A stretch of DNA of 64,000 nt. Source: Sarcocystis neurona. Lineage: Eukaryota; Apicomplexa; Conoidasida; Eucoccidiorida; Sarcocystidae. The translations under genes and the position numbers were made by a program. This document shows, piece by piece, positions 22,770 through 33,968 of this stretch; within the stretch, counting starts at the first letter, position 1; each line of letters starts with the position of its first letter. A model generated the notes under the pieces. It was not told the DNA's origin and made no database searches. It was given only the letters and a program-made list of their open reading frames with translations. Location of the stretch: contig KL647296.1 of assembly GCA_000727475.1 (NCBI GenBank), positions 2,873,960 through 2,937,959 on the forward strand. Reading direction: 5' to 3'.

Positions 22770-24080
22770 CAAAAGATGAGATGGAAGCGAACGAGAGAGA
22801 AGACGAGAAGGGGAGCAGCTGGTGTAGACGGAGAAGCGAAGCGGCGGAAGGACGAGCTGGGCGAGGAAGAAGAAAAAGACGAAGGGGAGACCGAGAGGAC
22901 GGGGGAGAAAGGGCAAGCAAGACATGTTGAGGTGAACGAAGAGAACCGATGAAAGAGACGGGAGAGAAAGGAGGGGAACCGGAGCAGGGAATTTTGTAGA
23001 AGAAGAAGGCAGGAGTGAATGACGTTGGAGAAGAAGCGAACAACGTGGCCGACGACGAGAAGAGAGGAAGCAGGACCAGAAGTGAAGGACAGGAGACGGG
23101 AGGGCCGGGAGAGCATGTGGAAGAGCGGAATGAAGTAGAGCATTGAGAGAACATGGACCGAAGTAGTGTTAGAAACTCGTAGAATGGTGGTAGATGCGAA
23201 GGGATGGGCGTCGTAGGGGAGTTCACAGACAGTTTTGCAGCGGTGCAGCGATTTTCTATATTCTTGAAAATGTTTAGAGATAGAAACTCTCACCGTTCAC
23301 TAACAGAACACGTGGGTTTTTGCTGTAGGGGGGGAGGCTTGAACAGAAGAAACCAACAGAAGTGCTGAAAACGGGGTAAGAAAGGCGAGAGACACGCGGG
23401 CGATTAAGCGAGGAAATTGACACTGGGTACGAAAGTGGGGGCGTAGGTAAATACCTGAGGAAGGGGAAGATTGCAGGCTGAAGACAGGCAGTGGGAGAAC
23501 CATTCTGCGTTCCACGCAGAAGGGTACCCTGGGCTTGCATCTTCCTGTGAAGTGGAGGAACGTTTTCTCGTGAAGTGTATCCGGATACGCGAAAAGGAGA
23601 GCGGCGAGCAACATGGCGCTACAAGAGGAGCAGGGACGTTCAGAGAGATCGCCAGGAAGTAACAGGAGGAGTTAGAGGAGCGAGCGACAGAGGAGTACGT
23701 GACTCGGGAAGGCGCGGAGACTTGAAATGTGTGCGGGGAATGAAGCAAAGAATAGTAGAAGAGAAAGGGAGTGGCAGCGAACAACACTCGGAGTAGAGGA
23801 CTGAAGTGGTTGCCTTGTGTCTAGAGGAAGGAGGAGGAAGACAACAGAAAATCGTGTACGTCGTGGAGAGAATGGAGACGGAGATGAGAAGGGGAGACGA
23901 AGCGAACGGGTGGATGGGAAGAGGTGGAGTAAGTAAAAGGTCGAAGGAGAGGTATGTGCGCCTGTGATGAGTGGGACGGGAAGGGCAGGATATTCTTGGA
24001 GCGAAAGAAAGTTAAAGTGGAGGAAGGAAGGATTGAACAGAGGTAGTGCTGAGAAAGTCAAGGGGAAATGCGGGCGCGGC
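22770..24080. repeat. Polypurine-biased tract 3' of FNT
   Basis: About 1.3 kb with strong G+A bias on the plus strand, starting right after the FNT stop codon (GGGAGAGAAAGGAGGGG-type sequence). It has no clear repeat unit. It may be the FNT 3' UTR plus spacer. The pyrimidine-rich open frames on the minus strand look spurious. Confidence 0.6.
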
Positions 24081-27000
24081 AGCGTAATAGCACAAAAACC
24101 GTTAATGCAACAACGAAACACTACTAAGTAGGGGTCTGCTTACCTGCCACGAGCGTGTCTTCGAGTGGAAACACGTGCATGTACACACGCCGTGTAAATT
24201 TTCTGTCGTTTCAACTAAGCTGAGAGAAGAGTCGAGTTTGCAAACATTGTTAAGGTGTGTGTGGGCGGGAGGTCTGCGGTAGTAAGGTGCATGGGATGAA
24301 AACATGGGATGATGGATTGTAGTTGCACATCTTGACAACCGACGCAACTGCATCCGAAGGGCTTGATAGCGCGGAGGCTTAGGTTGCCGTCATTCAGTCG
24401 CGCTAGAGGTGAACGAGACGCGGCAAAGAAACGGACTATTGAGGAAAACGGCGGAGGTGTAATGTTGAGTCGCGGAAGAATGCATACGCGCGAATAACAC
24501 GATGGGTTCCTTACTATGAGGAAACTGACTCATTTTGAGAAGTCTTGAGGAGCATGGGTGTGAGAATATTCAATGGATGTTGTCTGCACAGATTCATTGT
24601 AACACACTGAACACGGCGGTTTCCGTGTAAGAACTTTTTCCGCTGATTTTTTTCCTTTAAGGGACGCATCTATGTAGGAGTTCGGCCGTGATTTTGGCGT
24701 AGGAGAGCGTTCAGCGCAACTTCGTGCATGAATTTGGTTTATGCAATCATCTAACCATGTGTCTGCTTCTGCGTGAGAAGATAGATTGTTCAACTCTATC
24801 GTGAACTCAGTAAGAAAAAGCCAAATTCTAAGTTCTGCGTCCTCTGAGCAGAACGATGTGAGGCGACACCGCAACGAGGGAGCGAAGAGCCCGGTTGTAC
24901 ATTTACTTTATTGCCTTTTTCTCTGCACTGTGGTCGTGGGTGTTTTTACAAGGTTCGCCAGGTCTTAGCGAAATCGAATACTTCTGTTCTGATGGGATAT
25001 GCAAAAGTTGAAATGTCGGAGCGTGCGCACGTGTACGTTGCGGCTGTTGGGGGGCCGTGATTTCTATACGGCTGCAGCAGGAAGCAATTAGAGGGAAAAA
25101 GCTGATGAGGTACAATCAAGGGGAGAGGTACGTTGAGACTTGAGCAGGAATTTTTTGCCTCCTAAGCAGGGTAGTTGTCTGCTGAAGAAACAGTCGAAAG
25201 AGAATATGGGAGCATACTGTCCCGCGAATCTGGTTGAGGGTACTCTGTGGGTATGGCTGAGCCAGAATGGGGTCCACTTCACGTTCGTTCGAGCGTTAGA
25301 CATGGCAAACTATTGCCTTTTATGTCTTAGGGCATTCTGGACAATCGAACTGACCTTACTGTTTCCCCAAAATGGAGCTCAGACACTTCGGAGGATGATC
25401 CCCGGATGCTGTTTGCACGAATTCGTTTTAACATACTAAGCAGTGCCTTTCTGTTAAGAACCTTCTCCACATTGTTCCTTGGGGGGAGGGCTTCGCGTTT
25501 GGTGAGAAGTTCGGCCGCGTCACAATGTAGCTGGCACACGGTTTCACAACTGTGGGTGCCGATTTAGTATGGTACTTCAGCTCAAACCTGCTGCCTTGCC
25601 TTCGCAAAAACGCGAACACTTACGTGTAGTGGAAAGCAGGATACGTTAGCAAGCACACGTGTAGTGTGGATTTAGTGAAGGTATTGACACGCAGACTGGA
25701 GCAGTTCCCTGCGAAGAAGCATAATTGCATCCGCAGAGGATTACTTCAAATTTGCAAAGTGTCTGACGCGACTGTTGTGTGGCCAGTCTTCCGTATCTGT
25801 GATGCGGAAGACACTTATTTCCTGCCCGTATTCCGGATTGTCTTCCACGTGAGGGTGTGACGCTGAAAGCTTGGATGCACATGTTTAAAGCGTGTGGATG
25901 GTTAAGATTGCAGTGGTTGCTTGTTACTAGCAGGTATATTCGTCACCGTAGTCCGTCTGCGCTGCTCGAATGATTTCGCAGTCGCTGAGCCGCACAAGCT
26001 GTAAACTACGTAAGACACTGCCGTTGAACGTACAGCTGTAAACGCTGTTCCGCGTTTTGATGGTGCTGAAATAAGTGTCGATGTGAAATTCCTGCAAGCC
26101 TGAAAAATTCCTGTGTGTAGGACGTGTGTATTCTCTATCATAAAACACGTGCAGTGAGCTGTTCAACGCAGAAATAAGGCTTTAAAGTACTGAGCATGCC
26201 CGGGCCGCATTCGCCAGTGGGTGCAACAGTGTGATGTGGAAGCGAGCAGATGCATGGTAAGGTAATAAAGGAGCGTCTTCATGGTGCCGACGTTGGCGAC
26301 GGCTCTAATACCTGTGTTTGAAATGTCCTTCCACGCGGAGAAAGGAGAACAGTCGTTGCTCTCTGTTTGGAACCGCTTGCGCGGACTGCTTAATCTGATT
26401 TGCAAGGGATAGCAACATGCAAGGTAGGCTCTCCTGCGCCACACAAAATGCGTGTGCAAGACGTCGCAGACGCTCGACAGTGCTTTTCTCCATAGCGCCG
26501 TAATAGAAAGGCAGCAGCGGAACGTCGGATGTTCTTGTACCGTGAAAAGCTTCTGTCACACTCTAACGTTAAAACACCGGCACGTAAGGCAGTGGCAAAA
26601 TGTGGACGCTCTCTTCGCAGTAGACGGCTTCGTTATCATGTCTTGTGTTGATACTGCCTGTAACGTAACGCATGAATATCTGAAGTTCCGCGGTTTAAAG
26701 TGCATGTAGGCGTTGAGTGGCGACATTACACTACTGAGAATAGCTTTTCGGGAGCGCACGGTAGACAGACACAACACATACACACACGCACACGGTACGG
26801 GCATCGTCGTAGCTCTGCTTGCCTCGTACAGGCCTCTGTGACAGAACACTTGACTGTTGTTTAGCAAAGGATTCTCCCTCAACGGGATGCAGACACGGAT
26901 TAGTCGTGGGGAAGTAAGAAAGGAGCATTTTGAGCAAGTCCGCACCAGCCAGTTGGATTTGTCCTCGTCGTAGTGCTTGCATTCCCTCAAGCAAACGCTT

Positions 27001-27626
27001 CGTGCTGGACGTGGGCTCGTTGACAGGCCTGCAAGCGGTGTCCCTGCATCAGAAGTTGGCTTGTTGTAGATGACTATAATTTATACCCGAAGCAGGCTCC
27101 GGATGCAGAGAGATCAGCATGGTTACGCAGTTGACCTTGTAGGTGAACCAGTGCTGCCTCTATCACGTGCCAAGTTCCGATGACTCGTTTATGCAGCTGC
27201 CCGATGCAGAAGCGCACCCCGCATCTCTTTCTCGGGTAGAACACAGGTTAAGACCACTCAAAATCAATAATTCCTTCACAGTATGCCACACGTGAAACTG
27301 TCCACTCCCGACCAACGTGGTACGGTCAACTTGAATTTAGTCCCCAATCTAGTGTCTGTAACGCGACGCCGTTGACACTGGTAAGAGGATGTCTGCTCAC
27401 TTCAATTAGTACTCCGCCTTCACCACTTAGCAGTTTACTATATAACGGTGCATTTTTCAGGAGTCGCTGGGCGCTCTGTAAAAAACAATTTTCCAGTCTT
27501 CTCAGTCTCTGCCTTTTTCACCATTCTCACCCTCTCTGTCCTCCGCGTCTGTACGGATCAGATCATCACGCATGGGGAGTAATAGGTTTGGTGAGTCGTT
27601 TCGTAGAGCGCTTTGCTATTTGCGGC
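24081..27626. other. Intergenic region, no gene supported
   Basis: Mixed-composition sequence between FNT and the first membrane-protein paralog, which are convergent. There are no tandem repeats of note. The frames are under 150 codons, overlap on both strands and show no recognisable motif. Confidence 0.55.
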
Positions 27627-28625
27627 CTAAGACTGCTCCACGAGTGATTCGGCTTCTCCTTCCTCAGTCTTATCAGGACTTTCAAAACCAGATAAGTTCT
27701 TCTTCTGCAGTCTCCTGAGCTGTAAGAGCGCAAATAAGCCCAGGGGACCAACCCAAAGGAACCAGTGTTGCTCTTCAATGAGGCGGTTGGCTTCAAAGAA
27801 TGTGGAGCCCGGCATGGCGTTTCCTCTGAACCAAAGTACATTCCACCAGATGGAGATGCAAGAACTGATAGGCAGAGCGAGTATAGTGGCCGCCACACTG
27901 GCTAAGGCGCAGAAGGACCAGTGACTCATGATGGATAGAAGACCCGTGATTCCTGCTGTTCCTACTAGAATACCGTGAGTCAAAAGGCAGAGATGAGGTC
28001 CCGAGCTGATAGTAACTTCAAGACGGCCGCTCCAGTAAGCAGCGACATCTCGCATAGACAGCAACAGGCACAGCACGCTATATACAAGTGATGCAGTTCC
28101 GACCGTCATACCAACGCTCCAGTTGCCAAGCCTTCTCATGTCGCCACCACATGCTAGGTGGGCGTCATCCTTAACTTGACCTATGCGAGAGTAGCTTTTC
28201 CCTTCAAATCCGTCGCCACCGGCAGATTGAACATTCGCAAGCGAAGCAAACACGCGAACCATGGGAATAGCCAAGGCAAATGATGTCCACAGAGAAAGAC
28301 GAACACCCATGTACCACACAATCACTGCCACAAAGCTGAAAACTCCATTAACAAGAGCTGCCCACGCCAAGAGCGAAGTCAGGCGCGGAGTGCGCAGCAA
28401 AACTGTTGCCACAGAGAGAGCGGCGATTAAAAAATCCATGCCGGCAGCAATCAGTACCGACAGTATTCTACCCTGCACGAGTGCCGAACCTCGAGCCAGT
28501 TTCCACGAAAGAATTCCAAGGCTGTCCAGTCCATCAGTTGCATCTATCATCCCACACAGTGCCAGAACGCTCGCATACGCTAGGGTCACTCCAGACAGAC
28601 TCAAGGCAAATGATTTTTTCGCCAT
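27627..28625 (-). CDS. Multi-pass membrane protein, paralog A (family not recognised)
   Basis: An intronless 332-residue protein. About eight hydrophobic segments are visible, at roughly 7-26, 50-77, 83-108, 112-131, 170-191, 208-232, 236-264 and 286-303. I do not recognise the family. It is clearly homologous to the gene at 32967-33968, with similar length and co-linear segments at about half identical positions by eye. The best-conserved stretch is RVFASLANVQ, AGG, GFEGKSY and IGQVK (residues 124-152) between segments 4 and 5. Also shared are GMTVG (172-176), THGILVG/IHGILVG (216-222) and a C-terminal LxGFE followed by an acidic tail. The ATG at 28625 has an AAAATGGC context, a good apicomplexan start; the frame extends three codons upstream only to a GTG. 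No catalytic motif is seen, so a function would be a guess. Confidence 0.85.
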   Translation of the reverse strand: MAKKSFALSLSGVTLAYASVLALCGMIDATDGLDSLGILSWKLARGSALVQGRILSVLIAAGMDFLIAALSVATVLLRTPRLTSLLAWAALVNGVFSFVAVIVWYMGVRLSLWTSFALAIPMVRVFASLANVQSAGGDGFEGKSYSRIGQVKDDAHLACGGDMRRLGNWSVGMTVGTASLVYSVLCLLLSMRDVAAYWSGRLEVTISSGPHLCLLTHGILVGTAGITGLLSIMSHWSFCALASVAATILALPISSCISIWWNVLWFRGNAMPGSTFFEANRLIEEQHWFLWVGPLGLFALLQLRRLQKKNLSGFESPDKTEEGEAESLVEQS

Positions 28626-30817
28626 TTTGTGCACACTTCCCTCACGGGTTGCCTGAAGAGAGGTATCTCTTAAAGATAGGGATGTGTTCCTCCCGAATGA
28701 TGGGAGGCGTTAAGTAGATCACATGAACAGGTGCGGAGGGAAGGAAGAAGGAGAAATTGGGACTTCAAATTATAACCATTCTTGCCTACGGAGATCTTCC
28801 ACCTGCAAGAGGACGCGGTGGGGGCGCTTTTAAATATCGTCCGAACAGCACGAAAATGTGTAAAATTTTGGCTGCTCAAACGAGAAAAAAGGCTCCCTGG
28901 TAAAATAGAAGCCCATGCACACGTTTATTAGTCGAGCAGCCACGACACAGCTGTGGGTAGCCAGACAAGATCTCAGAAATAACGCGTAAAACTGGTCACA
29001 AAGCACATTACAGATCTGATCGCAAAGTTGGTTGCACTTTTTTTCAGTAAGTTCTGCTGACTAACAAAAGAAGCCGTCTTGAGAGCAAGCGCTGCAAAAA
29101 ACTAAAACCTATTTGATTTGAGCTCCAGTAGCGCCGAATGTTCTAAGCCGTGGACACCTGCGGAGGCACGAAGAAACCGGATACGGACGTCGTTGGGCCG
29201 CGGAGCCTGCGGCTGGCCGTCGTTCGCGTTTCGCCAGCTTCACCTCTCGAAGCTGCAGCTCGTGTAACCGTTGTGTCTGTCGGGTACGTTCTTGAGATCT
29301 GTCTTTCCTTTGACTGCTATTGCTCGCCTCAGTGTCTGCACCTGCTGACGCGGCGCAGCGAACTGCAGACGGGCGTCGCCTTCGGCTACCGGTTTCGAAT
29401 AAATTAGTATGGCCTGTCATGCTTATTGAAGGGTACGACGGAAGCGCAAGTTCCCACAGAGGTCGCGGACTTCTACAAATGCTGATGAATTCTACTGGTG
29501 TCGGAAAATATATTCGCGCAAAGGAGATACAAGGACCGAGGGAGTGCTTGCTGCGTTGCGCGCAGCTGCAGTGGCAATGTATAAAATAGTAAGTACGAAA
29601 CAAGATCGGTAGATGTACGCAACCGGGTTTTGTGGCAGTGCGACGTGAAGAGGAAGAACCTGGTGGTTAAAGCTGGAAGTAGCGATGGAGGGCCCTCAAG
29701 GTGTTCGAAAGAGAGCTGAGAACAACGTCCACATTGCTAACACCGAACGTGGACGTGGACGAAAGGCCAAGAGAGAAGGGACAGAGGTGTGAAGCTGATA
29801 CGTTAGATAATTCTTTTGACTTGTGATCCAGCGTCTGCAAGAGGGACCTCTTGTACATCCACCTTTGTGCCCCGAGAGCGAAATGGAATCCTGCTGAAAA
29901 AGTCTGTCCCAACAGGTGCTCGCCAACGTTAGTATTTGAAGCTTACGAAGGCCAGTCCAAGCCTTGAAACAGAATCGAACGATGACAAGCAAAACCGATA
30001 CCAGGATAGCGGTTGCATCAGCGTGTGCAATCCCAGACGATGGACGCGCGGGCAAAATGGGGCTGCAGAACAGAGAAGACGCTTCCTCACGATCGAGTAA
30101 TACACAAGACCTGTTTCTGTTCTACAGGTCGTGTCAGAGGGGCATTGGTTTCCATGGTACCTTTGCTCCACCCTTTAGCTCACTCTGGCTCCGGCTGACT
30201 GTAGCTATGCACAAAGCCGAAAACGTGCTTCGAAGCGATTCAAGGTTCCCGAGGCATCGCTTGTATATCAGGGAGTATGAGGCATCGATCACGCTCTGCA
30301 CCAGCGACAGGCCGGGAAACTAGAGTGACTGGAAGTGTACTGAGTGACCAAAAAATGTCGCACAACTCGGGACGGCAGGGTCTGTACCGCGGAGCGTGCC
30401 CTCAGTGGTGGGCTCCTACAGGGGAAAGCCCTGGGGACAAAATTCATAAACACGTCCCGTGAGAGACAAAATCCACATGGCAAATATCTGTGACAATTCC
30501 AAGTTTATGGGGCGACTGGGTGCTGGTTAATGCACAACGTCTCTATCACGTAGTGGGTGTCAACCTCTGCCACTCGGTCGCTCAAATTATATGTGGAAAC
30601 GGATACATGATAGGTGGGAGTGGGCGGACACAATACGTACGCTGCTCGATTTCAAGAAGTATAGGTTCCTATCAGAGTGACAGCCGATACGGATTCAAGT
30701 GGATATAGATAAATCGTGTGCGCTTCAGTCGAATGACTTCTGCATCAGTAGGAAGCATTGCTTACAGTTGATTTAGAACATGCATGTTCTGATGACGAGC
30801 CTCAATACTGTCTCACA

Positions 30818-30980
30818 GTTGACTTATCTAACATGATGCAATGGTACCAACAACTTGTGCCGTGCATTAGTCTACCTTCCTGACATGATACAGTGGTATT
30901 TTCACCATTTGTGCGGTACATTAGTTGACTTTTCTAACATGCTGCAGTGGTGCCTGCACCAATTGTGCAGTACACTAATT
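30818..30980. repeat. Three degenerate copies of a ~54-bp unit
   Basis: Copies at 30818-30870, 30871-30924 and 30925-30980. They share TAACATGMTGCARTGGT and a TTGTGC(C/G)GT(G/A)CATTAG-like ending. Divergence is about 25-30 percent by eye, so the duplication is old. Confidence 0.75.
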
Positions 30981-32703
30981 CAGATGCGCTTAATTCCGCG
31001 TGTGCGCGCAGCCAATGTACGCTTTGTGTTTTTGTTGTTTACTAGTTCGTGCCTCAGTTAAAATGTAGAGGGTTCAAGCGGTATCAAGTTGGGCGTTTCC
31101 TAGGGTAGGTCTACAGAGTACATTGGTCGTGTAGTTTTCAAGCAAAATGCCTCACTCTTTTTGAGACTTCCGAACGATCCTACCTGCACTCACCTCCTTC
31201 CACCTTATTCGCGAGTGCAGGCAGACTCTCTCCGAGGCTACAAGCGATGACGCGGCACGATACCGGTTCAGAGACCAAGACAACTCGAGTGACTATCGAG
31301 CAGTTTACGCGCGGTGTCCAAAACGCATAACACAAGCTTCTTCCTATCACGGATATGCCCTACAAGCTCGCAAACCTGCAGTGCTTCGAAGGGCAGGGAC
31401 GACTGTATAACGCAGCCTCGAAGATCATTCCAAACAGCCAGATTTCGCATCCGTCTGCACGGTAACTGTCTGTGCAATGCACAGATGTCTGACAACTAGC
31501 GGGACTGATAATATACCTTCCCCGCTGTCCTCATGGCGTACAAGGATCACCTATCAGCCTCTACCCAAAAGTTGAAATCATCCTATGGGGTGCACACCTG
31601 TCTAGTAGGATTTAGAGCCACCAACAATTTGTGTCTCCTCGCGAGCACTACCTCTCCATACCTCAGCACGACGTATACATTTGTATGAAGAGCACGAAAA
31701 TACTAATTTAGAGTCTCACATAACATAGCGACGCCCTAGGCGATTTCCTTTCCCCTTCCGCATCCACACCTCTCAACGAACACAGGATTTTGTGAGGTAG
31801 CCCCTTCCGTTGCACCTGGCCCTCTGCACTCTCTGTCGTGTGTTTACCAAGGTGAATTCGTCCAACATCTAGCTCTGCATTGTTCACTAAATAAAAGTCT
31901 CCGTCTGGATGATGTGACCGCCTTCACAGGGTAAAGTAGGGGGACGGTGTGTAGGCGTTGCCGGAATTTTCTCTCTATTAAGACGCCGGTGAAAGATGGC
32001 GAGGACGCAACCCGATACGCTCCCTCCTTCTTTTCATATCCTCCGGGCACGCCATGCTTCATGTCTCGTAGATGGGCGGGCGGTTTGTCCTAGTTGCCGT
32101 CGTCGCAGGTAAACGTTCTCTGCGTACAGCGACTAACTTTGCAAAAGCACACACTCACACTCGTACCCGTATTGCCGGTGCGCCTGCAACCTTCTACAAA
32201 TACTCGGAAGGGTGTGATATCACATCGTATTCCATTACAATCAAAGCATCTAGGGAGTTTCCCCAAAGTAATGAGCAGCAGATGCTTCGTTTCTCCACGC
32301 AGGATTCCGGCCGCTTCCAGGCTTCAACGTATGAACACACAGACATACGCATAGCCACGCATGAAGCTTTATTGTCCCCCTTAACATCGTGCAGTTTTCT
32401 TTCGTCTCGTCAGGGTATTAGCTTGCATCTTTTCACGGCTGACACTGAAAGTGTAGTTTGTAAAGCTTCCAAGACCCTGTTCTCGCCACGGTTTGGACAC
32501 GGCCACAAGTTCACTTTACTGCGTTCTGCGCCGCTTCAATGCGCAAAGAAGATGCTCTTCTGAAGAACCTTCAGTCAAAACTACCTGTCTGATACGACAA
32601 CTGTTGAATCGGCATTGCAGGTGCTGTTAGGATCCGGCGGGTAATGAAACGAGGCACGCTTAGGGAGGCTCATGCGTTTTTCTACGTTCTCAGCATAAAT
32701 TAC

Positions 32704-32913
32704 CTTAATCTCTGTCACTGCCTGTTGTGTAGTCGAAGTCCGTATCTTAATCTCTGTCACTGCCTGTTGTGTAGCCGAAGTCCATATCTTAATCTCTGTC
32801 ACTGCCTGTTGTGTAGTCGAAGTCCATATCTTAACCTCTGTCACTGCCTGTTGTGTAATCGAAGTCCATATCTTAATCTCTGTCACTGCCTGTTGTGTAG
32901 TCGAAGTCCATTT
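32704..32913. repeat. 42-bp minisatellite, five copies
   Basis: Five head-to-tail units of exactly 42 bp, each starting CTTAATCTCTGTCACTGCC and ending GTCGAAGTCCATAT. Copies differ at only one to three positions, for example TAGTC, TAGCC or TAATC. The unit length is a multiple of three, so frames on both strands stay open (14-residue repeats), but no gene signal surrounds it. It starts about 50 bp past the 3' end of paralog B? No: it lies 53 bp downstream of that gene's stop codon at 32967. Confidence 0.93.
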
Positions 32914-32966
32914 TGAGACCACATCCAGCCATCTAGGCGTTGCTGTTTGAAGTAGCCTATTTTGGC

Positions 32967-33968
32967 TTAGAGGGCCTCATTCGCCACGAGGCTCTGGTCT
33001 TCGCCTTCTGTTGTATCAGAGACTTCGAATCCAGTTAGGCTTTTGTCTTGAAGAGTCCGGAGGTCACCTAACGCCCTTAGCGCGAGGGGCGCTATCAGTA
33101 GGAAACCGTATTGATTTCCCACCAGTGAGTTGGCGTCCCAGAAAGACGAAGGCTGGGTGCCGAGGCGACCCATCCACCAGAGGATATTCCACCAGATGAC
33201 CAACGTGACACTCGCCGGGATAGCGGCGACAGTAGCTATATGGGCGACAGCTGTACAAGGTTTCCACCCTCCAGCAATGCTTAGCAGACCTGCTAAGCCT
33301 GCAATGCCTACAAGAATTCCGTGGATCAACATGCAGTAAGTAGGTCCTGAGCTGGAAATAGTGAAGAGATGGTCATTCCAGTAACCAGCTACTTCCAACA
33401 TTGAGAGGATGAAACAAATCAGGCTAAATGTCGTTACTCCAGCTCCGACAGTCATGCCACCGCTCCACGTTCCCAGTCTCCGAATTTGCCCGGGAAAGGT
33501 GAGGCGCTCTCCGCCCTTCACCTGTCCAATTTCCATATAGCTTTTTCCTTCGAAACCTTTGCCTCCCGCTGCTTGAACATTGGCAAGAGAAGCAAAAACG
33601 CGGATCATAGGGAGTGCCAGTCCTATCGAGGCCCACAAAGAAAGTCGTAAGCCCAGATACCACGCAGTGACGGTTATAAAGCTGTAAACGCCATTAAGAA
33701 GAGCACCCCAAACGAGGAAGGATGTCAATTTTGGGAGTTGGAATATTACAGCTATTGCGGAGAGGATTGCCATAGTAAAGTCGAATCCAGCGGCGATGAA
33801 TACTGAGTAAATTCTCCCTCGGACAAGCACCGACGCTTTCGAAACGCGGTCACCAAGAAATTTAACAGCCTGAAGAGCTTCGGTAAGTTCCACCGCACCG
33901 CAGATGCCGATGAGCGCTGCGTAGGCCACGACGGCCCAGCCTAAAGAAAGGCAATGAGTACGTGCCAT
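32967..33968 (-). CDS. Multi-pass membrane protein, paralog B (family not recognised)
   Basis: An intronless 333-residue protein, the direct-repeat partner of paralog A on the same strand, 4.3 kb apart. It has the same eight-segment layout and the same RVFASLANVQ, GFEGKSY and IGQVK block at residues 123-151. GMTVG is at 171-175, IHGILVG at 215-221 and LTGFE near the C-terminus. It differs from A mainly in the first 45 residues and in the loops at 152-165 and 265-290. The ATG at 33968 (GCGATGGCAC) aligns with the start of A. The frame extends 25 codons further upstream but only to a TTG, so the shorter start is preferred. Function is unknown; the pair points to a gene duplication. Confidence 0.85.
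   Translation of the reverse strand: MARTHCLSLGWAVVAYAALIGICGAVELTEALQAVKFLGDRVSKASVLVRGRIYSVFIAAGFDFTMAILSAIAVIFQLPKLTSFLVWGALLNGVYSFITVTAWYLGLRLSLWASIGLALPMIRVFASLANVQAAGGKGFEGKSYMEIGQVKGGERLTFPGQIRRLGTWSGGMTVGAGVTTFSLICFILSMLEVAGYWNDHLFTISSSGPTYCMLIHGILVGIAGLAGLLSIAGGWKPCTAVAHIATVAAIPASVTLVIWWNILWWMGRLGTQPSSFWDANSLVGNQYGFLLIAPLALRALGDLRTLQDKSLTGFEVSDTTEGEDQSLVANEAL

Larger units (their letters stand above)
28626..32966. other. Spacer between the two membrane-protein paralogs
   Basis: 4.3 kb without a supported gene. It holds a degenerate 54-bp triplication (30818-30980) and a five-copy 42-bp minisatellite (32704-32913). I saw no third or decayed copy of the paralogs in the open frames. 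A 163-codon plus-strand frame at 32072-32563 has no recognisable feature and is not called. Confidence 0.55.

Noticed and set aside
32072..32563. 163-codon plus-strand frame between the paralogs
   Set aside because: No motif or homology is recognisable, and the neighbouring frames are equally long for this AT/GC balance.
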